Source: Cephalopachus bancanus (taxonomy: Eukaryota > Chordata > Mammalia > Primates > Tarsiidae). From it: 64,000 bases of DNA. Positions 32,607 to 43,690 of this stretch are shown one piece after another. The translations under genes were made by a program, and so were the position numbers. The number at the start of each line of letters is the position of its first letter. Positions within the stretch are counted from its first letter, which is position 1. The stretch spans positions 1,736,001 to 1,800,000 of the forward strand of contig JAPVLO010000320.1 of NCBI GenBank assembly GCA_027257055.1. Direction: 5' to 3'. The notes below the pieces were generated by a model that was not told the origin of the DNA, ran no database searches, and saw only the letters and a program-made list of their open reading frames with translations.

Positions 32607-32875
32607 GTTTGTTTTCAGAGTTGGAGTCTCACTCTGTGGCCTAGGCTAGTGTGCACTGGTGCAATCATAGCTCACCGCATCCTCGAACTTCTGGGCTCAA
32701 GTGGTCCTGCTGTTCCAGCCTCCTGACCTGAGACTACAGGCCCGCACCACCACACCTGGCTGATTTTTTAGTTTTTGTAGAGATGGGGTCTTGCTATGTT
32801 GCTCAGGTGGTCTCAAACTACTGGGCTCAAGCAATCCTCTTGCCTCTGCCTCCCAAAGCTCTGGGATTACAGGAG
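32607..32875 (-). mobile_element. Alu, antisense, old, truncated at 5' end
   Basis: 'gagttggagtctcactctgt' start. Ends at 'gggattacaggagtgatg' without the last part of the left arm. Confidence 0.92.
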
Positions 32876-33379
32876 TGATGTTTTGATAAGCCTCTGAGAT
32901 TCTAAGGCATTTGTTACTGGCAAACAACCTCTTTATATATAGAACCTCACTAATATAGAAATTGTTATCAGAAGTAGTATGCTCCTGTAACAAAAACCCT
33001 TTGTCTTTGGGCCAGGTGTCAAGGTCATGGTTACTAGAGGCTGGAAGGAGGTGATCTATGTTATGTCATCTTTGGTAAAATTACTGCCCTCATTCGCTTG
33101 GAAGGCAGTTGGTGAACTGAACGAGCTATGGCTTTAAGTGAAAAGATGGATTCAGAACGCAGACAGCATGCCTTGCTTGGCTGCTATGAGCTGTATCTGA
33201 CAAGGTACTACAAGACACAAATGAGCTCAAAAAAACTGGACAATTTTTGTAAGAATGAAAAAAAATAGAGTCCAAAAATTCAAGGACTCGGAGAGTTGGA
33301 AGAGCCAGCCTATTCTCAGAATGTAACAATAAAAGAAAGCTGAGAACTTTGAGTAACAAAGGCTGATTAAAACACAGCT
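32876..33379. other. Unique intronic sequence
   Basis: No exon or recognised repeat. Confidence 0.4.
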
Positions 33380-33380
33380 T

Positions 33381-33650
33381 TTACTTTGGGAGACTGAGGC
33401 AAGTGGATTGCCTGAGCCTGCAGGTTCGAGACCAGCCTGGCCAACTTGGCGAAACCTCATCTCTACAATAAATCAAAAATTACCTGGGCGTGGTAGCACA
33501 GGCCTGTAGCTACTTGGAAGGCTGAGGCAGAAGGGTCGCCAGAGTCCAGCAAGTCGACGGCGGGGTGACCGTTGAGTATGCCACTGCACTTCAGCCTGGG
33601 CAATGGAGTGAGACTCCAATTCAAAAACCAAAACCAAAACCAAAAAAACC
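33381..33650 (+). mobile_element. Alu, slightly 5'-truncated
   Basis: Starts within the left arm at 'actttgggagactgaggcaa'. Target-site duplication acacagctt / cacagcttt (near 33372 and 33652). Confidence 0.93.
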
Positions 33651-33679
33651 CCACAGCTTTGTAGTGTAGAGAAATGAGA

Positions 33680-34310
33680 GTCCTCACTCCTTGCTAGTAG
33701 AAATGTAAAGTGGTACAATGGATGTTTCCTTTATGAGAAAATGGAGGCGTCTTTAAAAGGTAAACATAAACTTATCATAGACCCAGCAGTTCCGCTCCTA
33801 GGCATCCTCCCAAGAGAAATAAAAACATATGTCTACCCAGACACATGCTCAAATGTGTATAGCAGCCGTATTCATGACAGCCCCACCTTGAAACAACCTA
33901 AACATCCAATTGCTAATAGCAATTTAGCAATTAAAAGGAAAAAAACCATAGACACATACTACAACATGTATGAATCTCAACTACATCATGCTAAGTGAAA
34001 GAACCAGATGCAAAAGACTACATATTATGATTCAATTTATTTGAAGGGTCTAAACGAGGCTAATTTATAGAGCTAGAATTTATAGAGAACTTATTTACTG
34101 AGCTAGAAAGATTAGTAGGCTGGCGGCGGGAACAAGTGCTGGCTGCAAATGAAACTACGGGAACTTTGCAGGGTGGAAGTGTTTTAAAATTGGATTGGGG
34201 TGACGGTTGCACAACTACAAATTTACTAAAATCACTGAATTCTACACTTACATTAGGTGAATTGTACAGTATGTCAATTATACTCGGGATGTCTGTTAAG
34301 GAAAAAAAAA
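33680..34310 (+). mobile_element. Ancient L1 (L1M-type) 3' part
   Basis: 'atagacccagcagttccgct', 'cctaggcatcctcccaagag', 'catgacagccccaccttgaa', 'ttgggggtgacggttgcaca'-like end and 'gaattgtacagtatgtcaat' follow the ORF2 end and 3' UTR of old L1. Confidence 0.85.
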
Positions 34311-34317
34311 TTCAACC

Positions 34318-34969
34318 TGTAGCAGGGACCAATCAAGATGGCGTCTGGTCAATTCTTTTAGTTGGAAAATAATAATTCAGGCCAAGGACGCTAAGAAAGT
34401 GGTTCCCCCATAGAAGCTTCCTAAGTGCAAGGTAGCAGTAATTAAGTCTGGAGCGAGAGACAGAGAGAGATGTCTAGAAACCAACTCCGTGGCAATGGCA
34501 CACGAAGTTGGACCAGATAGATGAGAAGATGATCGATTCTGCCGAAAAGCTACAGTGCCATAAAAAGCCAGCATGGCCCAAAGGAGGCCGCAACTGCTTG
34601 AGACTTAAGACAACCCCCAATGATCCTTGGGCCCCCATCCTCGTATGGGAAGGAAGCAGGCTGAAAAGTCAGCCCCAGTGGATGGCATATTCCCTGACGC
34701 CCTCTTCAGACGTGGCCAATAAGAAGGGGAAAGAGAAGGCAGGATCTCCCAGGGTGTAGAACCCAAGTCCATGGAGGGAAACGATTGGAGAACTACTCCC
34801 AAGAGGTGGCATCAGGGCTTAGTCAAGGAACCCTCCCTATCCCGGGGGCCCTTGCAACACGCCCCACACAACTTCAGAAATTTTATGGGGCAGGGACGGC
34901 TGCATCTCCCAGTCTCCCCCTTTTCACACGGAAGTGTTTGCTATAGCTATCTTGTCTCTGGCCTATCTA
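34318..34969 (+). mobile_element. LTR-like retroviral remnant, segment 1 (tentative)
   Basis: Begins 'tgtagcagggaccaatcaag' then 'atggcgtctggt'. A closely similar start (tagcagggaccagtcaag, atggtgcctggt) recurs at 36068. LTRs of ERV1-type elements often start this way. No viral gene is recognisable between the two, and a mariner occupies part of the interval. Confidence 0.4.
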
Positions 34970-35915
34970 TGAGGTCTGACAATTAAGTCTGTCAATTGGC
35001 CAACAAGCGCTTACATTAGCGGCACTGTACAAACAACTCGGTAGGGTTTCATAGCCTTGGTATATCAGTGACTCACAGCTGTGTTCGTGTCAACGTGTGG
35101 CGGTGTCTTGCTGAGTGGCGTTTATTATTGTTGTTGCATGTTTTTGTGTGCCATATCGAGAATGTCAGAGCTGGAATTAGAGCAACCAACAGACATTAAA
35201 TTTCTTGTTAAACTTGGCAAGAGTGAACGTGAAATCAGGGATGTGTTAGTCGAAGTTTATGGAGATAATGCCATGAAGGGACAGCAGTGCCCAAATGAAT
35301 TAAATGTTCTTCTGAGGGGAGAGAAAGCATCACTGATGAAGAGAGATCAAGACGGCCGATAACGAGAACTGATGAAAATATTGCAAAGATTCATCAGATT
35401 GTGCATCAAAACCGTCGGCGGACTGTGAGAAGCATAGCAGACGAAGCAAACATCGATAGAGAAGCAGCCAGGAAAATCTGAACTGAAATTCTTGGCATGA
35501 AAAAAGTGTGGGCAAAAATGGTCTCCAAGGAGCTCTCGCATCACGACAATGTACCAGCTCACACAGCACTGTCTGTGAGGGAGTTTTTAGCCAGTAAACA
35601 AACAACTATATTGGAACACCCTCCCTACTCACCTGATCTGGCCCCCAATAACTTTTTTTTTTTACCCAAAGATAAAGGAAATATTGAAAGGAAAACATTT
35701 TGATGACATTCAGGACACCAAGGGTAATACGACGACAGCTCTGATGGTCCTTCCAGAAAAGAGTTCCAAAACTGCTTTGGTGGGTGGACTGGGCACTAGT
35801 GTCCGTGCATAGTTTCCCAAGAGAAGTGCTTTGAAGGTGACCATAGTGATATTCAGTAATGATGTATGTAGCACTTTTTCTAGGATGAGTTCACGAACTT
35901 AGTTGTCACACTCCG
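34970..35915 (+). mobile_element. Mariner element with broken transposase
   Basis: Terminal inverted repeats (tgaggtctgacaattaagt at the left; cggagtgtgacaactaagt reading inward from the right) and TA on both sides (34968-34969, 35916-35917). Length is 946 bp against about 1.3 kb for an intact element. The transposase begins at 35163 with an N-terminal helix-turn-helix region (MSELELEQPTDIKFLVKLGK), is frameshifted near 35280, and runs to a VSKEL stretch. It then jumps directly to HHDNVPAHTALSVREF and HPPYSPDLAPNNFF. The segment with the first catalytic Asp is therefore deleted and it cannot be active. Right part to 35900 is well preserved. Confidence 0.92.
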
Positions 35916-35917
35916 TA

Positions 35918-36240
35918 TCACTGTACAATGAATGTGCAACGAATGTGTATGCTAAAAGTTCACAAGTCTCCAGATAAAGAGGAGTCCCATCCTGACTCAG
36001 TATAGAGACAATCACAGGATCCTGGGCTTGGAGCCTGGTACCATGACTGGATAGGACTTCAACCTCATAGCAGGGACCAGTCAAGATGGTGCCTGGTGAA
36101 TCTGTTCCTTCTTTCCGATGGACAAAGAACAGTTGTCCCTTGGGGCATCCTCCTTGAGGAAGGATAAGTATGTTGTGTCCACGAGAAGAGAAGGAAAGCA
36201 GACTTGTTCGCAGAGGGGAGGAGACCTGTGATAGAGTCTA
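35918..36240 (+). mobile_element. LTR-like retroviral remnant, segment 2 (tentative)
   Basis: Contains the second 'tagcagggaccagtcaagat' at 36068 in the same orientation as the copy at 34322. The interval could be the 3' end of an old LTR element; the evidence is only that pair of matches. Confidence 0.35.
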
Positions 36241-36244
36241 TCAT

Positions 36245-36592
36245 TGTTTATAATTTTTGCTGCTTCTCCTGGGGATGTTATTCTTCCCCCTCTCTCTGAT
36301 GTCAGACTTCACCATGTGATTTTTTTTTTCTGGCCAGTGAGGAGGCTGAAACGTGTCACTTCCAAGCAGACCCTTTAAGACCTAGCCTGTGGTTTGCCAT
36401 GTTCTCTTTCCCAGACGACAAAGAACGCTCCAGAAACAGGCTGCCCCACCAGGCTAGGACAGAGTGAAGATGGTGTGATTCAGGCTGAACGTGTAGCATG
36501 AGACATAAACCTCTGTGGTTATAAGCCACTGAGGTTTAGGGATTATTACTGCATCCATAACCCAGATTATAATGACTGCTACAAAAAGGCTT
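36245..36592 (+). mobile_element. Ancient interspersed retroelement end (unclassified LTR/LINE type)
   Basis: 'caccatgtgatttt', 'ctggccagtgaggaggctga', 'ggtttgccatgttctctttc', 'gagacataaacctctgtggt' and 'tataagccactgaggtttag' are the typical order of a widespread ancient mammalian family. I do not recall its exact name. Confidence 0.6.
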
Positions 36593-36609
36593 TGAAAAAC
36601 AACAAGCAT

Positions 36610-36740
36610 TCATAGCCTGGTTCTGAAACTTATTAGCTCTGCAACCTTAGACAAGTCACTCAACCTTGCTGAACCACAATTCATCTGTAAACAGAGATAA
36701 TACTGCCTGTTCTGGGAACTCGATGAGAGAATTAAATGAT
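36610..36740 (+). mobile_element. MIR
   Basis: 'cctggttctgaaacttatta', 'gctctgcaaccttagacaag', 'tcactcaaccttgctgaacc' and 'atcatctgtaaacagagata'-like core. Confidence 0.8.
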
Positions 36741-36741
36741 A

Positions 36742-36782
<41 letters not shown>

Positions 36783-36800
36783 ACACACCACACACACGCA
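36741..36800 (+). repeat. (CA)n microsatellite with ccacac interruptions
   Basis: About 28 CA units with 'ccacacacc' near both ends. Confidence 0.95.
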
Positions 36801-36890
36801 CCCTGGCTTTGTCTATTTCTTCAGTAGACTGTATACCTTTTGAAGGAAGAAAAATATTTTTAAATTTTTTCTTTAAAAAATTTAAGAACC

Positions 36891-37078
36891 TGAGCCCATG
36901 GGACCCGCCTGGGCAACTTGGTGAGACCTCATCTCTACAATAAATAACAATAAAAAAAAATTAGCTGGGCATGGTAGAAGGATCGCCGGAGCCCAGCAAG
37001 TCAAGGTTGCGGTGGCCGGAGCGGCCACTGCACTCCCGTCTAGGTGACAGAGTGAGACTCCAACTCACAAAAAAAAAA
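36891..37078 (+). mobile_element. Alu, 5'-truncated with internal deletion
   Basis: Starts within the left arm at 'tgagcccatgggacccgcct' and lacks about 30-40 bp of right arm after 'gggcatggtaga'. Target-site duplication aatttaagaacc (36879-36890 and 37079-37090). Confidence 0.93.
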
Positions 37079-37309
37079 AAATTTAAGAACCAAGCCCTGT
37101 TTTTGACACATAGCAGGCGATTTGACCCAGAGATCAAATAGAACTTTGAAAACGTTGAAACCCAAGTAACCCACCCAAGCTGTCCACCATATCATGAAAT
37201 CTACAAATTGAGACTCATGGTCCTCACTGACTGCTATGTTTACTTAAATGTCAATTTCTCAGCTCTCTTATATCGTCGCTCAGCTTTCTTTTATTGTCAC
37301 ATGACACAA

Positions 37310-37890
37310 GAGAAACGAATGTGCAAAAGAATACACTTGGACTCCCACCCCACACCATACACAAATTTTCATTCAAAATGAATCAATGACCTAACCATAA
37401 GAGCTAAAACCATAAAACTACTAGAAGAAAACAGAAGCATAAATCTCCCTTGCCTTAGATTTGGCAATGGCTTAGATACAATGTCAAAAGCACGAATAAC
37501 GGAGGGAAAAAAAATAGATGAATTGAATTTCATAAAAATTATAAACTTTTGTGCATCGTGACATTACCCAGAAAAGAAGACATTACCAAAAAAGTGAAAA
37601 GACAGCCTACAGAATGAAAGAAAATATACATAAATCATATAGCAGATAAGGGTCCAGTATCCGAATACATAAAGAACTCTAGCAACTCAGCAACAAAACG
37701 CCCAATTTCAAAATAAGCAAGGGATTTGAATAAATACTTCTCCAAGGAAGATATATAAATGGCCCACACATGAAAAGATGCCCCAAAGCATTGATCATTA
37801 GGGAAATGCAAATCGAAACCACAGTGAGGTACCAGTCGCATCCGTTAAGGATGGCCATAATAAAAATCGAGGAAAGAACAAGTGTTGAAT
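37310..37890 (+). mobile_element. L1 ORF2 3' region
   Basis: 'ttcaaaatgaatcaatgacc', 'gagctaaaaccataaaacta', 'ggtccagtatccgaatacat', 'ccccaaagcattgatcatta' and 'gggaaatgcaaatcgaaacc' are collinear with ORF2. The reading frame is heavily interrupted. Confidence 0.88.
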
Positions 37891-38591
37891 ACAACAAAAG
37901 ACTCTTCCCAGGAAGCTTTTCTTGGGGATCCCAACTTTGTACATGGCAGTCTTTTTGACAATTCCTTGGAGTCTGACTGTCATCTAAAACCCCCTAGAAA
38001 TGTGTGACAAGGTTGGCTTGGTCAAAGAGGGTTTCCAGCGGCCTGCCCTGAGCCCCGCCCACTTCCCAAAGACTTAGCACAAGACAGTCCACAGCACAGT
38101 GCCATCTTTCCCCCAAATAAAAAATGTTCTATGTCAACTATGACATTGACAATGGCATGCCATCGGGAGGGAATACTTCTCAAACTTCTGGGAGACGAGA
38201 GAAGCCAGAGGGTGGGAGGATAATGAGGCGATGAACAGGCACTAAGGAAGCCTCACCAGACGAGGCGGTAACATAATAGTCTTCCAACTTCCGTGCTCAC
38301 GCGATCCAAACACAACTTACAAAAACTCCACACCCCTGTGGACACACCGTCAGCCTGTTAAGATTTTTCACCATAAGTATACATACTCTTACTTTGCTCA
38401 TAAGAAGAAGAAAACAATACACATTTTATAAGATGAGGATTGACTACATTTGGAATAATATATTTGGGATCAATGCTTCATGCTGGGATTTGGAAGACAG
38501 ATGTAACCACCTTACGGAATAACATGCTGAATCAGGAAGAAAATGAGAGAAATGTTCACCATGCATCTGATCCACACAGCTTGAAAAATGT
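37891..38591. other. Unique intronic sequence
   Basis: No exon. No repeat recognised with confidence. Confidence 0.4.
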
Positions 38592-38875
38592 TGCCGAGCG
38601 TGGTGGCTCCTGCCTATAATCCCAGCACCTTGGGAGGCCAAGGTGAGAAGATTGCCTGAATCCATTGGTTCGAGAGCAGCCTGGGGCAACTTGGCGAGAC
38701 CTCACTTCTACAATAAATCAAAAAATTAACCAGGCGTCGTGGCACATCCCTGTAGTTCCGGCTACTTGGAAGGCTGAGGTGGAAGGATTGCCTGAGCCCA
38801 GCCGGTCAAAGCTGCAGTGGTCGTGAGCATGCCACTGCACTCTAGCCTGGGCAACAGAGTGAGACTCCAACTCAA
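38592..38875 (+). mobile_element. Alu
   Basis: 'gccgagcgtggtggctcctg' start and 'ctacaataaatcaaaaaatt' linker. The tail has evolved into a trinucleotide microsatellite. Confidence 0.95.
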
Positions 38876-38916
38876 AATAATAATAATAATAATAATGATG
38901 ATGATGATGATGATGG
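38874..38916 (+). repeat. (ATA)n(ATG)n microsatellite in an Alu tail
   Basis: Seven or so ata units change into about seven gat units. Confidence 0.92.
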
Positions 38917-38924
38917 AATCAACC

Positions 38925-39035
38925 CATATTGGTCCCATTTTACTGATTCAGAAACTGAGACTCAGAGAAGAGAGTGACTCCCCTGGGGTCACATGACCAG
39001 CAGGTGACAGAGCCAGAATCCCTGAGCCAGGGCTC
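38925..39035 (-). mobile_element. MIR
   Basis: 'cccattttactgattcagaa', 'actgagactcagagaagaga' and 'gacagagccagaatccctga'. Confidence 0.8.
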
Positions 39036-39164
39036 TAGCCGGTCCCGCAGCCGCCATCCTCGGCTCTCAGCGTCTACTCAGCTTCCAGGACCGACTCCAG
39101 TTTCACAAACCCAGCATATGGACCGAATTCCATTTTACACACGCTAAGGAGCACCGTCATACGA

Positions 39165-39375
39165 GATGCTGTGTAGATCGAGCGTCTCAGGCACTGAATC
39201 AGTCTGGTGCACGAGTCCTGCCTGTGCAACCTTGGGCAAATAGCATAACCTCTCTGCGCCTTCATGTCTCCATCTTTCAAATGGGGATAAAGAATGTCTA
39301 ATATCTTCCCCACAGGGTGGTGGTGAGGATCGCATGAGATCAGAGGAATAAGTGCCAGCGCCTGACCCCACCCAG
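39165..39375 (+). mobile_element. MIR
   Basis: 'gtgcaaccttgggcaaatag', 'cataacctctctgcgccttc', 'tcaaatggggataaagaatg' and 'gtggtgaggatcgcatgaga'. Confidence 0.82.
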
Positions 39376-39864
39376 TAACTAAGGGACCATCTGAAGATCT
39401 GCACCCTGCGGACATCAAAGTCCTCAGCAAAGGCCCGCCCTCCTGGGAGATCCAAGAGATGTCCTGACAAATGCGGTCTCCATGGGAGGCACTGATGAGC
39501 CGCTGGCACCCACCCAGGGTAGCGCTCACCCACAAGGAGAGCCTCTCCCCACAGCAGCCTAGACTCCCACCCTATGGTCCCACAGGCTTCCTGTGCCTGG
39601 TCCCAAACTCCACCCTCTGATCTCCAGATCCTGCCCCAGAGTGCCACCAAAGGTTTCTAGGGATGCCCCTCCAAGTCACAGCCCAAGGAGGCCCTTTACT
39701 CAGGGGACACCTCCCACGGGAGCTTCCTCTGTGCCGCATTGAGCCCCAGACTCTCCCCTGCCTCAGACTCAAGACTTGAAGACTTCAGGCCAGAGTGACC
39801 GGCAGCCCAGGACAGAGGCCCAGAACCAAAATGCCTTCTAGACTCTTCCCCCAGCCCCTCCCAT
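39376..39864. other. Unique intronic sequence
   Basis: No exon or recognised repeat. The 153- and 168-aa minus-strand frames start here and run into the MIR; they have no domain. Confidence 0.4.
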
Positions 39865-39945
39865 GGATGTTCTGCAGGAAGTTGGAGCGGTTTGCTCAAG
39901 GTCACACCACGAGTCATTTGCAGAGCCAAGACTCAGGTCCAGGGC
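39865..39945 (-). mobile_element. MIR fragment
   Basis: 'gtttgctcaaggtcacacca' and 'gcagagccaagactcaggtc'. Confidence 0.6.
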
Positions 39946-40499
39946 AACGCTCGTGGCATTCTGGTCTGAGCTTGCCAGGCCCACATCTGGGAGCCACAGA
40001 TGAAAACCCCCAGATGGGAGGCGGTAGGAATTGGCCCTCAACAGTCTAAACAAGCCTAAGACTCCCACAGCAGTGTGCTCTTCAAACCATAGGTGCTTCA
40101 AGTTCAGTCTCCCAGCCCCCATCCCGTTGCATCTAATGTTATATCTTCCTGGAGAAGAGCAGGGCGATAAGAGGTAAGTTTCAAAAACCACCGATAACTC
40201 AGGGAACAACAAGAGTGCTGTGATTGATTAGTGATGTCTGCCATGGGCACATGTGGAGAGGGCAACCCTCAGGGCACACACTGACCAGCCTAGCTCTCCT
40301 CCCTGGAAAGCAGCTCATGGAGACACTGCTGCAGGAGAGAGACCAGATGCTGGCTAGCAAAGCAAATGCTCTTCTTAGAAAACCTGAAAGAATGAACTGG
40401 AAAGTGATCCCAAATGAATAAGATACTGTAAAAATAGACAAGAAAAAAAATAATGTGTCAACAATGATGCATCACACCACCGTTCAAACGATGCTTTCT

Positions 40500-40680
40500 G
40501 TGATGCTGGGATTCTGAGCTCTTCAACATGGCACCACTAGCCCCATGTGTCTACTGGGTACTTGAAATGTGGTCAGTGTCACTTGAGGAACTGACTTTTA
40601 AACTGTATTCCATCTTAATGAATTTAAATTGCCACATGTGGCTAATATATTTTGATTATGATATAATATAAAATGTAAAA
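40500..40680 (+). mobile_element. Ancient DNA-transposon-like repeat (hAT type, tentative)
   Basis: 'ccactagccccatgtgtcta', 'ctgggtacttgaaatgtggt' and 'ttgccacatgtggctaatat' match the well-known family with ccacatgtggctac ends. Confidence 0.6.
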
Positions 40681-40874
40681 CTATTACATATGTATAAAAA
40701 TGCTGTAATATACAAATTCTATTTAAAATAACCAAAAAAATCATACATCCAGAAATAACCTTGATGAGAAAAGTGTGGTACTATGTCAGGAAATGTAAAA
40801 ATCCCACTAAAAGCTATAAAAAATGTCTGACATAATGTGTTTATGAATAGTGGAGACTACAGTAAAAAATAATA

Positions 40875-40875
<1 letters not shown>

Positions 40876-40920
<45 letters not shown>
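40876..40920 (+). repeat. (AT)n(TG)n microsatellite
   Basis: atatatatatg followed by about 17 TG units. Confidence 0.93.
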
Positions 40921-40923
<3 letters not shown>

Positions 40924-41245
40924 AACTCTTTCCAAATTACTGTGTGGGTTTAATACACTTCAATCAAAATTCCAATAATTGTTTTTATTACTGACAAAAT
41001 GACATTAAAATTCATCTGCACAATTAGGTGCCAACAGTCAAGAAAAAGAGGACCAGAGGAGGACTGGCTTGATCAGATACTGAAATACATTGTAAAACTA
41101 TAATAATTCTGCAATGTGGAACAGTCTGAAAGCAGTCCCTAGGTTAATAAAAGAAAACTCCAAAGGCCTAACATCTAGGATCTACAAGGAACTCAAACAC
41201 GCTGAAAGGAAAAGAACAAACAGCCCCATTAAAAAGTAGGCAACT
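40921..41245 (+). mobile_element. L1 ORF2 fragment, left of Alu
   Basis: 'acttcaatcaaaattccaat', 'aagaaaaagaggaccagagg', 'gaggactggcttgatcagat', 'cctaacatctaggatctaca' and 'cagccccattaaaaagtagg' are collinear with L1 ORF2 approaching its end. Confidence 0.85.
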
Positions 41246-41246
41246 A

Positions 41247-41566
41247 GCCGGGTTCAGTTGCTCTGCCTGTAATCCCACACCTTTGGGAGGCTGAGGTGAG
41301 TGGATTGCCTGAGCCTGCGGGTTCGAGACCCACCTGGGCAACTTGGCGAGACCTCATCTCTACAATAAATTTTAAAAAAATATTAGCCGGGCATGATAGC
41401 GCGCGTCTGTAGTTCCAGCTACTTGGAAGGCTGAGGCGGAAGGATCGCCGGAGCCCAGCAGGTCGAGGCTGCGGTGGCCAGGAGCGGCCCCTGCACTCCA
41501 GTCTGGGCGACAGAGTGAGACTTCAACTCAAAAAAATAAAATAAAATAATAAAATAAAATAAAACA
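41247..41566 (+). mobile_element. Alu, lineage-specific, inserted between L1 segments
   Basis: Full-length with 'cccacacctttgggaggctg' and (aaat)n tail. No target-site duplication is evident, and the L1 sequence does not resume where it left off. Confidence 0.95.
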
Positions 41567-42165
41567 AACAACAGCAGATGCTGGCGAGGATGTGGAGAAA
41601 AAGGAATTCTTCTACACTGCTGGTGGGAATGCAAACTAGTGCAACCTCTTCGGAAGACAGTATGGTGATTTCTGAAAGAACTGGAAATTGACCTTCCCTA
41701 TGACCCAGCAATTCTCCTACTGGGAATACGCCCGAGGAACCTCAGATCATTCTACAAAAATGATACCTGCACACGAATGTTTGTTGCAGCTCTATTCACA
41801 ATAGCAAAAACATGGAACCAACCATGTTGGTTTTAAAAAAAAGTGGTACATATAAACAATGGAATTTTATGCAGCCATAAAGAAGGACAAACCTAGACTT
41901 CACAGCAACTCGGACGGGTTTGGAGTCGATCATACTCAGTGATCTATCACAGAAACAAAGAACAGAGTACCCTATGTTCTCACTCCTAAGTGGACCTTGA
42001 ACAATGACCATAATACTATAAGAAAGGGACTGGCAGTTGAGGGAAACTGCCGGGGAGGGAGGGGCACACCTCCTCAACAAGGGTCCCTGCATAATCAATG
42101 TTTGTATACCCGACCCTGAATTGTACCCCACATCTTTAAAATAAAATGTTTTTAAAAAGAAAGGA
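41567..42165 (+). mobile_element. L1 3' end with lineage-specific 3' UTR
   Basis: 'gctggcgaggatgtggagaa', 'ctgctggtgggaatgcaaac', 'cccagcaattctcctactgg', 'ttatgcagccataaagaagg', then the UTR 'aggggcacacctcctcaaca', 'ccctgaattgtaccccacat' and 'ctttaaaataaaatg'. It shares this UTR with 1138-1295, and both ORFs on the reverse strand read FYFKDxGYNSGxGIQ. Confidence 0.92.
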
Positions 42166-42662
42166 AAAAAACTCAGGTGGGATAAAGCAGGCCTCACGAT
42201 TTTGGAGAAAGTAGGAACTCACCAATGAGCTATGGTGAAACAAATGGGTTCGCTGTTTAGGGAAAAATCAAGTTGGCTTTGAACCTCATAGCATGCACCA
42301 ACATTCACTCCAAAGAAAAACAATTCCATCAACAAAGTGATCGAACAGTACTTAGAAGCGAATGAGCTCTGTTTACCCACTCAACGCACACAGTCATTGA
42401 GTCCTCTCTAAAAGACAAAGCACGGCCACAGCAGCCTAGTAAGAGAAGGCTTTCAGATACTCCTGCCGCCTCTCCCACCGCGGGTCTCAGATACCCAACG
42501 TGGGACTCACAGACCAGCAGCATCACTGTCATCTCGGACTCGACAGAAACACAGAAGCTCGGGGCCCAGCCAGGCCCGTGGAATCAGAACCTGCCTGCTA
42601 CTAGAATCCTTCAGGTAAGCCGTGTGTACGCTGACATCGCAGCAGCACCGATCCAAGAAACC
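42166..42662. other. Unique intronic sequence
   Basis: No exon or recognised repeat. Confidence 0.4.
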
Positions 42663-42676
42663 AGGATTCAGTTTCT

Positions 42677-42971
42677 TTCTTTTCCTTTTGTTTTTTTAAG
42701 TCAGAGTCTCACTCTGTCGCCCAGGCTGGAATGCAGTGGCATGCTCACAGCCACCCCAGCGTCGACCTGCTGGGCTCCGGTGATCTTCTGCCTCAGCCTT
42801 CCAAGTAGCCAATTACAGGCACACGCTACCACATCCAGCTAGTTTTTGTTTTATTGTAGAGACCAGGTCTTGCCAAGTTGTCTAGGCTGGTCTCGAACCC
42901 ATGGGCTCGGGCAATGCACTCGCCTCGGCCTCCCAAAGTGCTGGGATGACAGGCTGAGCCGAGCCTGGCCT
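42677..42971 (-). mobile_element. Alu, antisense
   Basis: 'aagtcagagtctcactctgt' start. Target-site duplication ggattcagtttct (42664-42676 and 42972-42984). Confidence 0.96.
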
Positions 42972-42984
42972 GGGATTCAGTTTC

Positions 42985-43383
42985 TAACGGCTGTGACGCT
43001 GGGCCACAGACTCCCCTCCACCTCTCTCACACTTGACATGACTTTGAAGAAGGGGTGAGGCTGGGTCACCTTCACAGAGAGGGAGAGCTTGAATGGCCAG
43101 GCCACAGGAAGCATTTGGAGTGCCCATCTGTGAAAATGCCCCCTGCGCCAGTGTGGGTGACCCTGCAGGAACTTTTCACCCTGCCATTTAGGGGCTGCAA
43201 TGTGTCACCAGGTGGTAGTGTTTTGTTAGGACTCTCTGGATTCATAACTATCATTTCAGGAGCAGATTATGAAATACAATAGGAAAAATGCTTTCCAGAA
43301 ACCAAAACTAGAACTCTTTATAAAGGATTCAAATATCATCTTAAAGCCATTATGTAATAAATCTGGAAATGTAAAAGGAAACT
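42985..43383. other. Unique intronic sequence
   Basis: Nothing recognised. Confidence 0.4.
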
Positions 43384-43690
43384 GTTTTTTGTTTTTTTTT
43401 TTTTTTTTGAGTTGGAGTCTCACTGTGTCACCCAGGCTAGAGTGCAGTGGCACAATCACAGCTACTGCAGCCTTGACCTCCCTGGGCTTAGGCAATTCTC
43501 CCACCTCAGTCTTCCAAGTAGCTGAGATTACAGGCGAGTGCCACCACACCAGGCCAATATTTTGATTTATTGTAGAGACGAGGTCTCACCAAGTTGTCCC
43601 AGGCTGGTCTCAAACTCCTGGGCTCAGGCAATCCTCTCACCTTGGCCTCCCAAGGTGCTGGGATTACAGGCATGAGCCACCACACCAGTC
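43384..43690 (-). mobile_element. Alu, antisense
   Basis: T tract then 'gagttggagtctcactgtgt', linker 'tttgatttattgtagagacg'. Confidence 0.95.

Noticed and set aside
41796..42197. 133-aa minus-strand frame with FYFKDVGYNSGSGIQ, similar to one at 1090-1347
   Set aside because: Similarity is due to the shared L1 3' UTR read antisense, not a protein family.
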